Positions 15,789 to 24,216 of a DNA stretch of 64,000 nucleotides are shown here, piece after piece. Source of the DNA: Actinomadura citrea. Lineage in GTDB: Bacteria; Actinomycetota; Actinomycetes; Streptosporangiales; Streptosporangiaceae. The position numbers and the translations under genes were made by a program. Where the stretch lies: the NCBI RefSeq assembly GCF_013409045.1, contig NZ_JACCBT010000001.1, positions 248,001-312,000 of the forward strand, read 5' to 3'. The notes under the pieces were generated by a model that ran no database searches, was not told where the DNA came from, and saw only the letters and a program-made list of their open reading frames with translations. Each line of letters begins with the position of its first letter. The first letter of the stretch is position 1.

Positions 15789-16868
15789 TCACACGCGAGC
15801 GAGCGGGGGATAGTCGACGTAGCCCTCGGCGTGGCCGCCGTAGACGAGGTCCTCCACGGGGCGGGCCAGCGGGGCCGACGCCGCGAACCGCGCGGGGAGG
15901 TCGGGGTTCGCGATGAAGAGGCGGCCGTAGGAGAAGACGTCGGCCAGGCCCGCCGCGACGACCTCCTCACCGGCGCGCTGGGACGTCGGCTCGGGGCCGT
16001 TGAAGTTCCCGATCAGGGTGCCCGACCAGCGGGGCCGCAGGTCGGCCAGCGCCCCGTACGCGCCGCGCTCGATGACGTGCAGGTAGGCCAGGCCGGACGG
16101 GTCGAGGGCGTCCACGAGGGCGCGGTAGGTGCCCCGGGCGTCCTCCTCGGCGATCTCGTTCTCCGGGTTGTCGGGGGAGATGCGCAACCCGACGCGCTCC
16201 GGCCCGACAGCGTCCGCCACGGCCCGCACGACGTCGAGGGCGAAGCGCAGCCGGCCCTCGCGGGAGCCGCCGAACCGGTCGGTGCGCCGGTTGGTGTTCT
16301 CGGCCAGGAACTGCTGGACCAGGTAGCCGTTCGCGCCGTGCACCTCGACGCCGTCGAACCCGGCCCGGACGGCGTTGCTGGCCTCGACCGCGAACGCGGC
16401 GATCGTCTCCTCGACCTCGGCGGTCGTCATGGCGCGCGGCGTGACGTGGGGGACGTTCCCCTCGTTGGTGTGAATGCCCTCCGACCGGATGCGCACCGCC
16501 GAGGGGGCGACGGGCGTGGCGCCGCCCGGCAGGTTGAGCGGATGCGACATCCGGCCCACGTGCCAGAGCTGGGCGAAGATCGTCCCGCCCGCCTCGTGCA
16601 CGGCGCCCGTCACCGCGCGCCATCCGGCGATCTGCTCCCGCGTCACCAGGCCGGGGATGCCGGGGCCGCCCTTGCCGAGCGGGTGCGGCCAGATCCCCTC
16701 GGTGACGATGAGGCCCGCCCCGGCGCGCTGCGCGTAGTACTCCCCGGTCAGCGGGTGGGGGACGCCGGTCACGTCGTCGGCCCGGCCCCGCGTCATCGGC
16801 GCCATCGCAATCCGGTTGCGCAGCCTGAGGTGCGGGCCTTCGTACGGGGCGAGCAGGGGGCTGGTCAT
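15789..16868 (-). CDS. Old yellow enzyme family alkene reductase
   Basis: A 359-residue FMN-dependent TIM-barrel ene-reductase of the NemA/XenB type. MAPMTRGRADD near residue 28 lies in the flavin-binding start, EVHGANGYLVQQFLAENTNR near 183-202 holds the substrate-binding pair H-x-x-N, and the end has SYGRLFIANPDLPARF, the phosphate-binding segment. It reduces activated C=C bonds or nitro compounds with NAD(P)H. ATG 16868 has GAAGGG 9 nt upstream; an ATG 3 codons earlier is too close to it. It is divergent from marR (16984), with twin ATGTACATGCA repeats in the gap. It converges on tenA with only 4 nt between stops. Confidence 0.93.
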   Translation of the reverse strand: MTSPLLAPYEGPHLRLRNRIAMAPMTRGRADDVTGVPHPLTGEYYAQRAGAGLIVTEGIWPHPLGKGGPGIPGLVTREQIAGWRAVTGAVHEAGGTIFAQLWHVGRMSHPLNLPGGATPVAPSAVRIRSEGIHTNEGNVPHVTPRAMTTAEVEETIAAFAVEASNAVRAGFDGVEVHGANGYLVQQFLAENTNRRTDRFGGSREGRLRFALDVVRAVADAVGPERVGLRISPDNPENEIAEEDARGTYRALVDALDPSGLAYLHVIERGAYGALADLRPRWSGTLIGNFNGPEPTSQRAGEEVVAAGLADVFSYGRLFIANPDLPARFAASAPLARPVEDLVYGGHAEGYVDYPPLARV

Positions 16869-16905
16869 CGTCCTCATCCCTTCGGGCGGGCGCGAGGCAA
16901 CTTTC

Positions 16906-16935
16906 ATGTACATGCATGAGTTGTATGTACATGCA
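16906..16935. promoter_or_regulatory. Twin ATGTACATGCA operator, MarR/OYE divergent promoter
   Basis: The 11-mer ATGTACATGCA occurs at 16906-16916 and 16925-16935, 19 bp apart. The first is inside the perfect palindrome CATGTACATG (16905-16914). A partial third copy (TTGCATGTAAA) follows near 16946-16956. The stretch is far more AT-rich than its surroundings and lies in the 115-nt gap between the two divergent genes. Confidence 0.75.
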
Positions 16936-16983
16936 CATGTTGGCATTGCATGTAAACTGGCGTCAAGAGGAAGTGGGTGCGTG

Positions 16984-17415
16984 ATGGGCGTGGACACCAA
17001 GGCCGCGGCGGACGGGGCGCTCTGGGACGGCATCGTCGTGCTGCACGGGCGGGTCGAGCACCGTCTCGCCAAGGCCCTGCAGCGCCGCCACGGGATCGGC
17101 CTGTCGGAGTACCGCGCGCTGTGCCACCTCGCCCGCGCCGAGGACGGAGAGCTGCGGATGCAGGAACTCGCCGACCTGATCGGCCTCAACCAGAGCTCGG
17201 TCAGCCGCCTGGTCGCCCGGCTGGAGTCCGCCGGCCTCACCCGCCGCGCCATGTGCCCGAAGGACCGCCGCGGCGTCTACACCGTCATCACCGACGAGGG
17301 CCGCGCCGTCCAGGACAAGGCCGCCCCCACCTACACCGAGACCCTCACCCAGGCCCTGGACGAGGCCGCCACCGACCCGAACCTCGCCCCCTTCCTCACC
17401 CGCCTCCGCCCCTGA
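16984..17415 (+). CDS. MarR family transcriptional regulator
   Basis: A 143-residue winged-helix regulator. The DNA-binding part is LSEYRALCHLARAEDGELRM, QELADLIGLNQSSVSRLVAR (recognition helix) and the wing CPKDRRGVYTVITDEGR. It most likely represses the divergent old yellow enzyme gene and itself, and releases on binding a phenolic or electrophilic ligand; one Cys (AMCPKDRR) in the wing region could be redox-active. Start: GTG 16981 and ATG 16984 are adjacent, and GAGGAAG lies 11-14 nt upstream. Confidence 0.92.
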   Translation: MGVDTKAAADGALWDGIVVLHGRVEHRLAKALQRRHGIGLSEYRALCHLARAEDGELRMQELADLIGLNQSSVSRLVARLESAGLTRRAMCPKDRRGVYTVITDEGRAVQDKAAPTYTETLTQALDEAATDPNLAPFLTRLRP

Positions 17416-17485
17416 CCGCCCTCGGGGGTGGCGCTGCTCGCCTCATGCACCGACATCAGCCGGTGCGATGCGGCGATCGCAAGCG

Positions 17486-17528
17486 GGTCGTGGGGTGCCG
17501 GGCCCCCAGGGCCCGGCACCCCACGACC
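17486..17528. terminator. 20-bp perfect hairpin, bidirectional terminator
   Basis: Arms 17486-17505 and 17509-17528 are exactly complementary over 20 bp with a 3-nt loop (CCA). The hairpin lies between the converging marR (stop 17415) and copA (stop 17533) and ends 4 nt before the copA stop. There is no T-tract. Confidence 0.8.
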
Positions 17529-17532
17529 GCGA

Positions 17533-19767
<2,235 letters not shown>

Positions 19768-19799
19768 CGCGTCCTCCTCTGCTTCGATCGTGCGGAACG

Positions 19800-20777
19800 T
19801 CAGTGGGTGTGGGGCTGGTCGTCGTGCCCCTGCTCGGGCTCCTCGCCCTGCTCTTGGGCGGGGACCTGCCCGGCGTGCACCGTGAACTCGGCCGTGCGGA
19901 CCTTGCCGTCGTGCTTGAAGTCCAGGTACAGGCGGTACGCGCCGGAGCTGGGCGCCTCGGCGAAGAACGTGATGCCGGGACCGGGCCTGGTCTCGCCGTC
20001 ACCGGGCTCCCCGTCCGGGTGGACGTGGAGGTAGGCCAGGTCGCCCTGCCGCAGAGCGACGAGGTGCCCGTAGGCCTCCAGGTACGGCTCCAGGTCGGTG
20101 ACCGGCTCGCCGTCCTTGCTCACGGCGAGGGTCAGCTCGGTGGACCTGCCGGGAGTGAGGCCCCCGGTGAGCCGCACCTCGTAGCCGTCCACCTTCGCGA
20201 CCTGCTCGGGCTTCGGCAGCGGCGCCGGCCGCAGGTCGCCGGGGACGAACACGTCCGTGCCGAGCGTGATCTGCCGCTTCGCGCCGGCCGGCTGGATGTC
20301 GGTGAAGAACCGGTACACGCCGGGCTTGGCCAGCGTGATCGGGACGGTCCAGACGCCGCCCCCGGCCTCGGTCGGGTGCAGGTGCTGGAAGCCGGACAGG
20401 TCGCGCCGCGCCACGATCAGGTGCAGGCGCTTGCCGTGCAGCGGCGTGAACCCGGTGACGGGCCTGCCGTCCGGTCCGTTGATCGTGAACCGGAAGTCCG
20501 TCTTCTTGCCGGAGTCGAGGACGGTCCGCTCCGGGGCCAGCGTGAAGCCGTCCTCCGACACCTGGAGCCCGCCCGGCGCGTGGGACGCCGTGCCTTCGTG
20601 TCCTCCGGCGCCGTGCCCGCCGCCCTCGCCCGCACCGCCGTGGCCCCCGCCGTTCTCATGGGACGCCATCTCCGCCGTGCCGCCGACGGGACCGACGATC
20701 TTGCCGACGCCCGCGGCGCCGCCGAAGACGACCGCCACACCCACGGCGTAGGCCCCTAGCCTGGTCGCGCTGTTCAT
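19800..20777 (-). CDS. His-rich exported protein of the copper operon
   Basis: A 325-residue protein. An N-terminal uncleaved or signal segment (residues 5-28, [19 protein letters not shown]) is followed by a His/Gly stretch ([20 protein letters not shown]), two beta-rich halves (about 70-180 and 190-300) with spaced His ([36 protein letters not shown]), and a His tail DDQPHTH. The two halves are weakly similar in the H-L-x-H-P pattern, which suggests a duplicated metal-binding fold. It lies between copZ and copA, so a role as extracytoplasmic copper buffer or delivery protein is likely. No named domain was assigned with certainty. Confidence 0.82.
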   Translation of the reverse strand: MNSATRLGAYAVGVAVVFGGAAGVGKIVGPVGGTAEMASHENGGGHGGAGEGGGHGAGGHEGTASHAPGGLQVSEDGFTLAPERTVLDSGKKTDFRFTINGPDGRPVTGFTPLHGKRLHLIVARRDLSGFQHLHPTEAGGGVWTVPITLAKPGVYRFFTDIQPAGAKRQITLGTDVFVPGDLRPAPLPKPEQVAKVDGYEVRLTGGLTPGRSTELTLAVSKDGEPVTDLEPYLEAYGHLVALRQGDLAYLHVHPDGEPGDGETRPGPGITFFAEAPSSGAYRLYLDFKHDGKVRTAEFTVHAGQVPAQEQGEEPEQGHDDQPHTH

Positions 20778-20841
20778 GCCGTTTCACTCCGCTCGATGTT
20801 CCGAGGGACGCACCCCGCCCAGGGGGCGAGGCGCGGTCCGC

Positions 20842-21048
20842 TCATGAGGTCAGCTGGTATCCGGCCTCCTCGACGGCGTCCTTGACCCGGGCGTCGTCGA
20901 GGGGGGTTTCGCTGGTGACGGTGACCCTGCCGGACTGGAGGTCGACGTCCACGCCGGTCACACCGGTGATCTGCTCGACCTCCTCGGTCACCGAGCTCAC
21001 GCAGTGGCCGCAGGTCATCCCGCTGACGGTGTAGGTGGCGGTGCTCAT
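20842..21048 (-). CDS. copZ: Copper chaperone, HMA domain
   Basis: A 68-residue ferredoxin-like HMA protein with GMTCGHC (residues 10-16), the Cu(I)-binding CxxC, and C-terminal AGYQL typical of CopZ. It ferries Cu(I) to the ATPase encoded two genes downstream. The start ATG 21048 has AAGGAGAC 5 nt upstream. It is the first gene of the copper operon; a CsoR-like inverted repeat lies 20-34 nt upstream. Confidence 0.95.
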   Translation of the reverse strand: MSTATYTVSGMTCGHCVSSVTEEVEQITGVTGVDVDLQSGRVTVTSETPLDDARVKDAVEEAGYQLTS

Positions 21049-21067
21049 CGGCGTCTCCTTCGCTTAT

Positions 21068-21082
21068 TACCCCTGGGGGGTA
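21068..21082. promoter_or_regulatory. CsoR-type operator 1 (TACCCC-N3-GGGGTA)
   Basis: A perfect 6-3-6 inverted repeat of C and G tracts bounded by TA, the pattern recognised by CsoR-family copper sensors. It lies 20 nt before the copZ start. No csoR gene is in the window. Confidence 0.7.
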
Positions 21083-21123
21083 TCTCGTCGGCCTCATGCT
21101 GCCATAACCGGACACCTGTGACA

Positions 21124-21136
21124 ACCCCTAGGGGGT
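21124..21136. promoter_or_regulatory. CsoR-type operator 2 (ACCCC-N3-GGGGT)
   Basis: The same G/C-tract inverted repeat with slightly shorter symmetry, followed by AT. It is 55 bp upstream of operator 1, in the same divergent region between copZ and the Fpg/Nei gene. It could overlap the -35 region of copZ or serve the other direction. Confidence 0.5.
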
Positions 21137-21175
21137 ATGGGTGATTCCGAGATCCGGGTCACACCGGCCCCAGGG

Positions 21176-21207
21176 TTTTCCACAGGTGTCCACAGGGCTG
21201 TGGACGA
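21176..21207. promoter_or_regulatory. Cluster of three DnaA-box-like 9-mers
   Basis: TTTTCCACA (21176-21184), GTGTCCACA (21186-21194) and, on the other strand, TCGTCCACA (complement of 21199-21207). Each differs by one base from TTGTCCACA, the actinobacterial DnaA box. They are packed within 32 bp, 39 nt upstream of the Fpg/Nei start. Function is inferred only from the motif. Confidence 0.45.
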
Positions 21208-21245
21208 ACGTTCCGGCGGCGCTGCTCTTCGCGGATACTGAAGCC

Positions 21246-22109
21246 ATGCCTGAGCTACCTGAGGTGGAGGCGCTGGCGGGGTTCCTGCGGGAGCGCGCGG
21301 TCGGCCATGCCGTCGCCCGTGTCGATGTTCTCGCCATCTCCGCGCTGAAGACCTACGACCCGCCGGTGACCGCGCTCGGCGGGCTGACCGTCACCGGCGC
21401 GGCCCGGCACGGCAAGTTCCTCGACCTGGACGTCGACGGGCTGCACCTCGTCGTCCATCTCGCCCGCGCCGGCTGGCTGCGCTGGCGCGACGAGATCCCG
21501 GCCAAGCCCGTCCGGCCCGGGGGGAAGAACCCGCTCGCCCTGCGCGTGCACCTGGACGACGGCTCGGGCTTCGACCTCACCGAGGCCGGCACCAAGAAGG
21601 GGCTCGCCGTCTACGTCGTCCGCGACCCCGACGACGTGCCCGGCGTGGCGTCCCTCGGCCCCGACCCGCTGGACGAGTCGTTCACCACCGCGGCCCTGGC
21701 CGGGATCGTCAACGGCAAGCGCAGCCAGATCAAGGGCCTGCTGCGCGACCAGAAGGTGATCGCCGGGATCGGCAACGCCTACTCCGACGAGGTGCTGCAC
21801 GTCGCCAGGATGTCCCCGTTCAAGATCGCTTCCTCGCTGACCGAGGAGGACGTCGCCGTCCTGCACGAGGCGATCGTCACCACGCTGCGGGACGCGGTGG
21901 AGCGCTCGCGCGGCCTCGAAGCGCAGGACCTCAAGGGCGAGAAGAAGACCGGCCTGCGGGTGCACGGGCGCGCCGGGCAGAAATGCCCGGTGTGCGGGGA
22001 CATGGTCCGCGAGGTGTCGTTCGCCGACTCCGCGCTCCAGTACTGCCCCACCTGCCAGACGGGCGGCAAGCCGCTCGCCGACCGCCGCATGTCCCGCCTC
22101 CTCAAGTAG
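21246..22109 (+). CDS. Fpg/Nei family DNA glycosylase
   Basis: A 287-residue base-excision repair glycosylase/AP lyase. It starts MPELPEVE, giving the catalytic Pro2 and Glu3 after Met removal. The helix-two-turn-helix is around residues 157-190 (RSQIKGLLRDQKVIAGIGNA), and the C-terminal zinc finger has CPVCGD and YCPTCQTGG. The classical Fpg finger ends CQR; here it is CQTGGKPLADRR, so the arginine that usually contacts DNA lies further on or is replaced. It therefore belongs to the actinobacterial Fpg/Nei branch rather than canonical MutM. ATG 21246 has GATACT 6 nt upstream (leaderless). Confidence 0.92.
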   Translation: MPELPEVEALAGFLRERAVGHAVARVDVLAISALKTYDPPVTALGGLTVTGAARHGKFLDLDVDGLHLVVHLARAGWLRWRDEIPAKPVRPGGKNPLALRVHLDDGSGFDLTEAGTKKGLAVYVVRDPDDVPGVASLGPDPLDESFTTAALAGIVNGKRSQIKGLLRDQKVIAGIGNAYSDEVLHVARMSPFKIASSLTEEDVAVLHEAIVTTLRDAVERSRGLEAQDLKGEKKTGLRVHGRAGQKCPVCGDMVREVSFADSALQYCPTCQTGGKPLADRRMSRLLK

Positions 22110-22195
22110 CGCCGGGCGAATCCGGCTGTGGGCCGGAGGGCCCGGGCGTATCGTGTCGCGCGTCGACTGCGGTGATCGCGTTCTCAGGAGCCGCC

Positions 22196-23062
22196 ATGGG
22201 ATACCCCCCACCCCCACCCTTCCCGCCCGGCGGCCCTGGTCACGGCGCCCCGCCGCCGCCCTACGGCGCGCCTCCGCCCGCTCCGCCGTCCCCGCCTCAG
22301 GGCCCGCCTCCCGGCTACGGCCGGCCGCCGCAGGCGCCCGGTTACCCGGCACCCCAGCAGGGCGGTTACCCGGCACCCCAGCAGGGCGGCTATCCGGCAC
22401 CGCAGCAGGGCGGCTACCCCATGCCGCAGCATCCGCAGCACCCCCAGCCGCCGCAGCAGCCCGCCGACCTGTACGGGTCGCCGATCCTCGTCTACGACCA
22501 GCCGGCGCAGTTCTTCTCCACCGAGGCGAACTACACGATCTGGAGCCCGCAGGGGCAGCCCGCGGCGTACGTCCGGGAAGAGGGGGTGAGCGGCGCGAAG
22601 AAGGCCCTGCGCGTCATGAACCAGGGCAGCCAGACCAAGGCCGAGCGCAAGCTGTCGATCTTCCGTCCGGACGGCATGCCGTACTTCCTGTTCCACAAGC
22701 CGTACGGGTTCATGGGCACGCCCCGGATGCAGATCCTGACTCCGCACGGCGGGCTGGTCGGGCACCTGCGCAAGCGGGCGATGCGCGGCTGGGAGATCCT
22801 CGACCCGCACGAGCGGCAGATCGGCTACTACGAGCTGCTGAGCGGCCGGATCACCGACTGGCAGCAGCAGGAGCTCGCCCGGATCCAGCGCGGCTTCGAC
22901 GGGATGGGCGAGTTCCTCTCCCAGGTGTTCACCGGGGCCGACCGCTACGTCCTGCGCCTGCACGTCCAGTTGCAGGAGCCGATGCGCACGCTCGTGCTGG
23001 CCTGCCCGCTGGCGTTCGACACCGCCGTCGCCCAGAACCGCAGCATCGGCGGCTGGCTCTGA
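22196..23062 (+). CDS. Pro-rich protein with LURP/scramblase-like domain
   Basis: A 288-residue protein. Residues 1-95 are a proline/glycine-rich head including three GYPAPQQG octapeptides. Residues about 100-285 carry a compact domain (SPILVYDQPAQFFSTEANYT ... LVLACPLAFDTAVAQNRSIG) like the tubby/LURP-one or phospholipid-scramblase-like fold. Function in bacteria is unknown; Pro-rich heads often bind other proteins or the membrane periphery. ATG 22196 has CAGGAG 5 nt upstream. It ends at a symmetric hairpin facing the subtilisin-inhibitor-like gene. Confidence 0.78.
   Translation: MGYPPPPPFPPGGPGHGAPPPPYGAPPPAPPSPPQGPPPGYGRPPQAPGYPAPQQGGYPAPQQGGYPAPQQGGYPMPQHPQHPQPPQQPADLYGSPILVYDQPAQFFSTEANYTIWSPQGQPAAYVREEGVSGAKKALRVMNQGSQTKAERKLSIFRPDGMPYFLFHKPYGFMGTPRMQILTPHGGLVGHLRKRAMRGWEILDPHERQIGYYELLSGRITDWQQQELARIQRGFDGMGEFLSQVFTGADRYVLRLHVQLQEPMRTLVLACPLAFDTAVAQNRSIGGWL
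22340..22411 (+). repeat. Three tandem 24-bp repeats (GYPAPQQG)
   Basis: Units at 22340-22363, 22364-22387 and 22388-22411 each encode GYPAPQQG; a partial fourth reads GYPMPQH. The unit is in frame, so copy-number change would only alter linker length. Confidence 0.85.
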
Positions 23063-23088
23063 CCGGCGGCCGCACGCGCCGTGAGACG

Positions 23089-23120
23089 GGTCAGGCCCCG
23101 GCGGGCGCCGGGGCCTGACC
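23089..23120. terminator. 14-bp perfect hairpin, bidirectional terminator
   Basis: GGTCAGGCCCCGGC (23089-23102) pairs exactly with 23107-23120 around GGGC. It lies between converging stop codons at 23062 and 23189, without T-tracts. Confidence 0.75.
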
Positions 23121-23188
23121 TTCGGGTCGTGAACGGAGCCGGAACGGGGATGGCTCGTCCGGATGGATCGAGATGGGTCGGGACGGGG

Positions 23189-23650
23189 TCAGCGGACCTT
23201 CGGGACGTTCCCGAAGACCGGGCCGATCTGGCTCCAGCGGTGCAGCTGGCAGCCGTCGTCACGGGTGAACGTGGTGTCGATCTGCTTGCCCTGCCAGGTG
23301 CCCTTGACCGTGGCGATCTCCGGACCGCCGTAGATCTCGGTGCACATCTGGTCCTTGGGGACGGGTGTGAAGGGTTCCTTGACCTTGGTGAGCGCCGCGC
23401 AGGCGCCCGCCGCCTCGGGATGGTCGCCGCCGGGCGGGTCGCAGGTCAGCCGCCAGGTCTTGGCGGGCGCCTCCTTGGAGGCCTTGACCTGCACGGTCAG
23501 CGTGTCCGCCGGTGAGCCGGACGGCTGCACGGATGTCGTGCCCGAAGGTGCTCCGGCGGAGTTCCCGTTTGCCTGTTCGTCGCCGCAGGCGGCCGTGGAC
23601 AGGAGCATGGCCAGCCCGGGCGCTGCCAAAAGGAGCGTCCGATACCGCAT
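23189..23650 (-). CDS. Subtilisin-inhibitor-like (SSI family) lipoprotein
   Basis: A 153-residue exported protein. The signal peptide (MRYRTLLLAAPGLAMLLSTA) ends at lipobox-like TAAC, Cys 22. After a Ser/Gly linker, the body has LTCDPPGGDHPEAAGACAAL, MCTEIYGGPEIATVKGTWQG and DDGCQLHRW, matching the four-cysteine SSI fold. SSI proteins are secreted serine-protease inhibitors; a lipid-anchored form would stay on the cell surface. The reactive-site segment (around KDQMCTEIYG, P1 near Met-Cys) is typical in place, but its specificity is not predictable. ATG 23650 lacks a good Shine-Dalgarno. Confidence 0.85.
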   Translation of the reverse strand: MRYRTLLLAAPGLAMLLSTAACGDEQANGNSAGAPSGTTSVQPSGSPADTLTVQVKASKEAPAKTWRLTCDPPGGDHPEAAGACAALTKVKEPFTPVPKDQMCTEIYGGPEIATVKGTWQGKQIDTTFTRDDGCQLHRWSQIGPVFGNVPKVR

Positions 23651-23697
23651 GCGTGATTCGACGCAGGGGGGCTTCGCGCGGTTCCATGGGGGGTGTG

Positions 23698-24033
23698 ATG
23701 AATTTCGGGGAAGACGTACCGGCCGTGGTCGCCGCGGACGTTCCGCAGGACGGCTACCTGCTGGACGTCCGGGAACAGGACGAGTGGGACGCGGGCCACG
23801 CGCCCGCGGCGGTCCACATCCCCATGCGCCAGCTCGGCGACCGCGCGGGGGAGGTCCCGCGCGACCGGGAGGTCTATGTGATCTGCCGGTCCGGGGCACG
23901 GTCCGCGCAGGTCACGTCCGCGTTGAACCAGGCGGGGTGGCTGGCGAGGAACGTCGACGACGGCATGCACGGGTGGGCCGAGGCCGGGCGCCCGATGGAG
24001 GGTGCGGGGGACGGCCCGCCCTACGTCGCGTGA
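23698..24033 (+). CDS. Rhodanese-like domain protein
   Basis: A 111-residue single-domain sulfurtransferase. DVREQDEWDAGHAPAAVHIP is the CH2A motif, VICRSGARS the active-site loop with catalytic Cys near residue 65, and NVDDGMHGWAEAGRPM the end motif. It may carry sulfane sulfur or detoxify cyanide or sulfide in the cytosol. ATG 23698 has GGGGGG 4-9 nt upstream. It is divergent from the SSI-like gene (gap 47 nt) and precedes the TPP riboswitch. Any link to thiamine sulfur chemistry is speculation. Confidence 0.9.
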   Translation: MNFGEDVPAVVAADVPQDGYLLDVREQDEWDAGHAPAAVHIPMRQLGDRAGEVPRDREVYVICRSGARSAQVTSALNQAGWLARNVDDGMHGWAEAGRPMEGAGDGPPYVA

Positions 24034-24093
24034 TCTAACGGATGTTGTGTGATCTGACCCGGATGCCCCCTTTTAGGGCGTGACGGGCGGTTG

Positions 24094-24099
24094 TACGAT
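24094..24099 (+). promoter_or_regulatory. Candidate -10 (TACGAT) of the TPP riboswitch/cytX transcript
   Basis: TACGAT lies about 20 nt before the start of the aptamer, so transcription would begin near 24106 and include the whole riboswitch. A clear -35 was not identified. Confidence 0.4.
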
Positions 24100-24115
24100 C
24101 GGGCCTGACCGATAA

Positions 24116-24210
24116 CCGCGGGAGCTCGGGCCACAGCCGGGCTGAGAGGGCGGCCTCCAAGGCGTCGCCGACCGCATGAACCTGTCCGGGTAATGCCGGC
24201 GTAGGGAGCG
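24116..24210 (+). ncRNA. TPP riboswitch (THI element)
   Basis: The conserved aptamer pieces are in order: GGGAGC at the 5' side, CTGAGAGGG (24142-24150) for the pyrimidine-binding loop, GACCGCATGAACCTG, then CCGGGTAATGCCGGCGTAGGG. These match the THI-box core (CUGAGA, ACCTGAtctGGaTAATGCC, GCGnAGGGA). The Shine-Dalgarno AGGGAG (24203-24208) is part of the conserved 3' end and sits 8 nt before the cytX GTG. TPP binding would therefore occlude translation initiation directly; no terminator hairpin is seen between aptamer and gene. Confidence 0.95.
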
Positions 24211-24216
24211 TGTCCC

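Noticed and set aside
22340..22411. Tandem repeats considered as CRISPR
   Set aside because: Contiguous 24-bp units without spacers, in frame within a coding sequence; no cas genes in the window.
24064..24079. Small hairpin GCCC/GGGC after the rhodanese gene as terminator
   Set aside because: Only a 4-bp stem; too weak to call.
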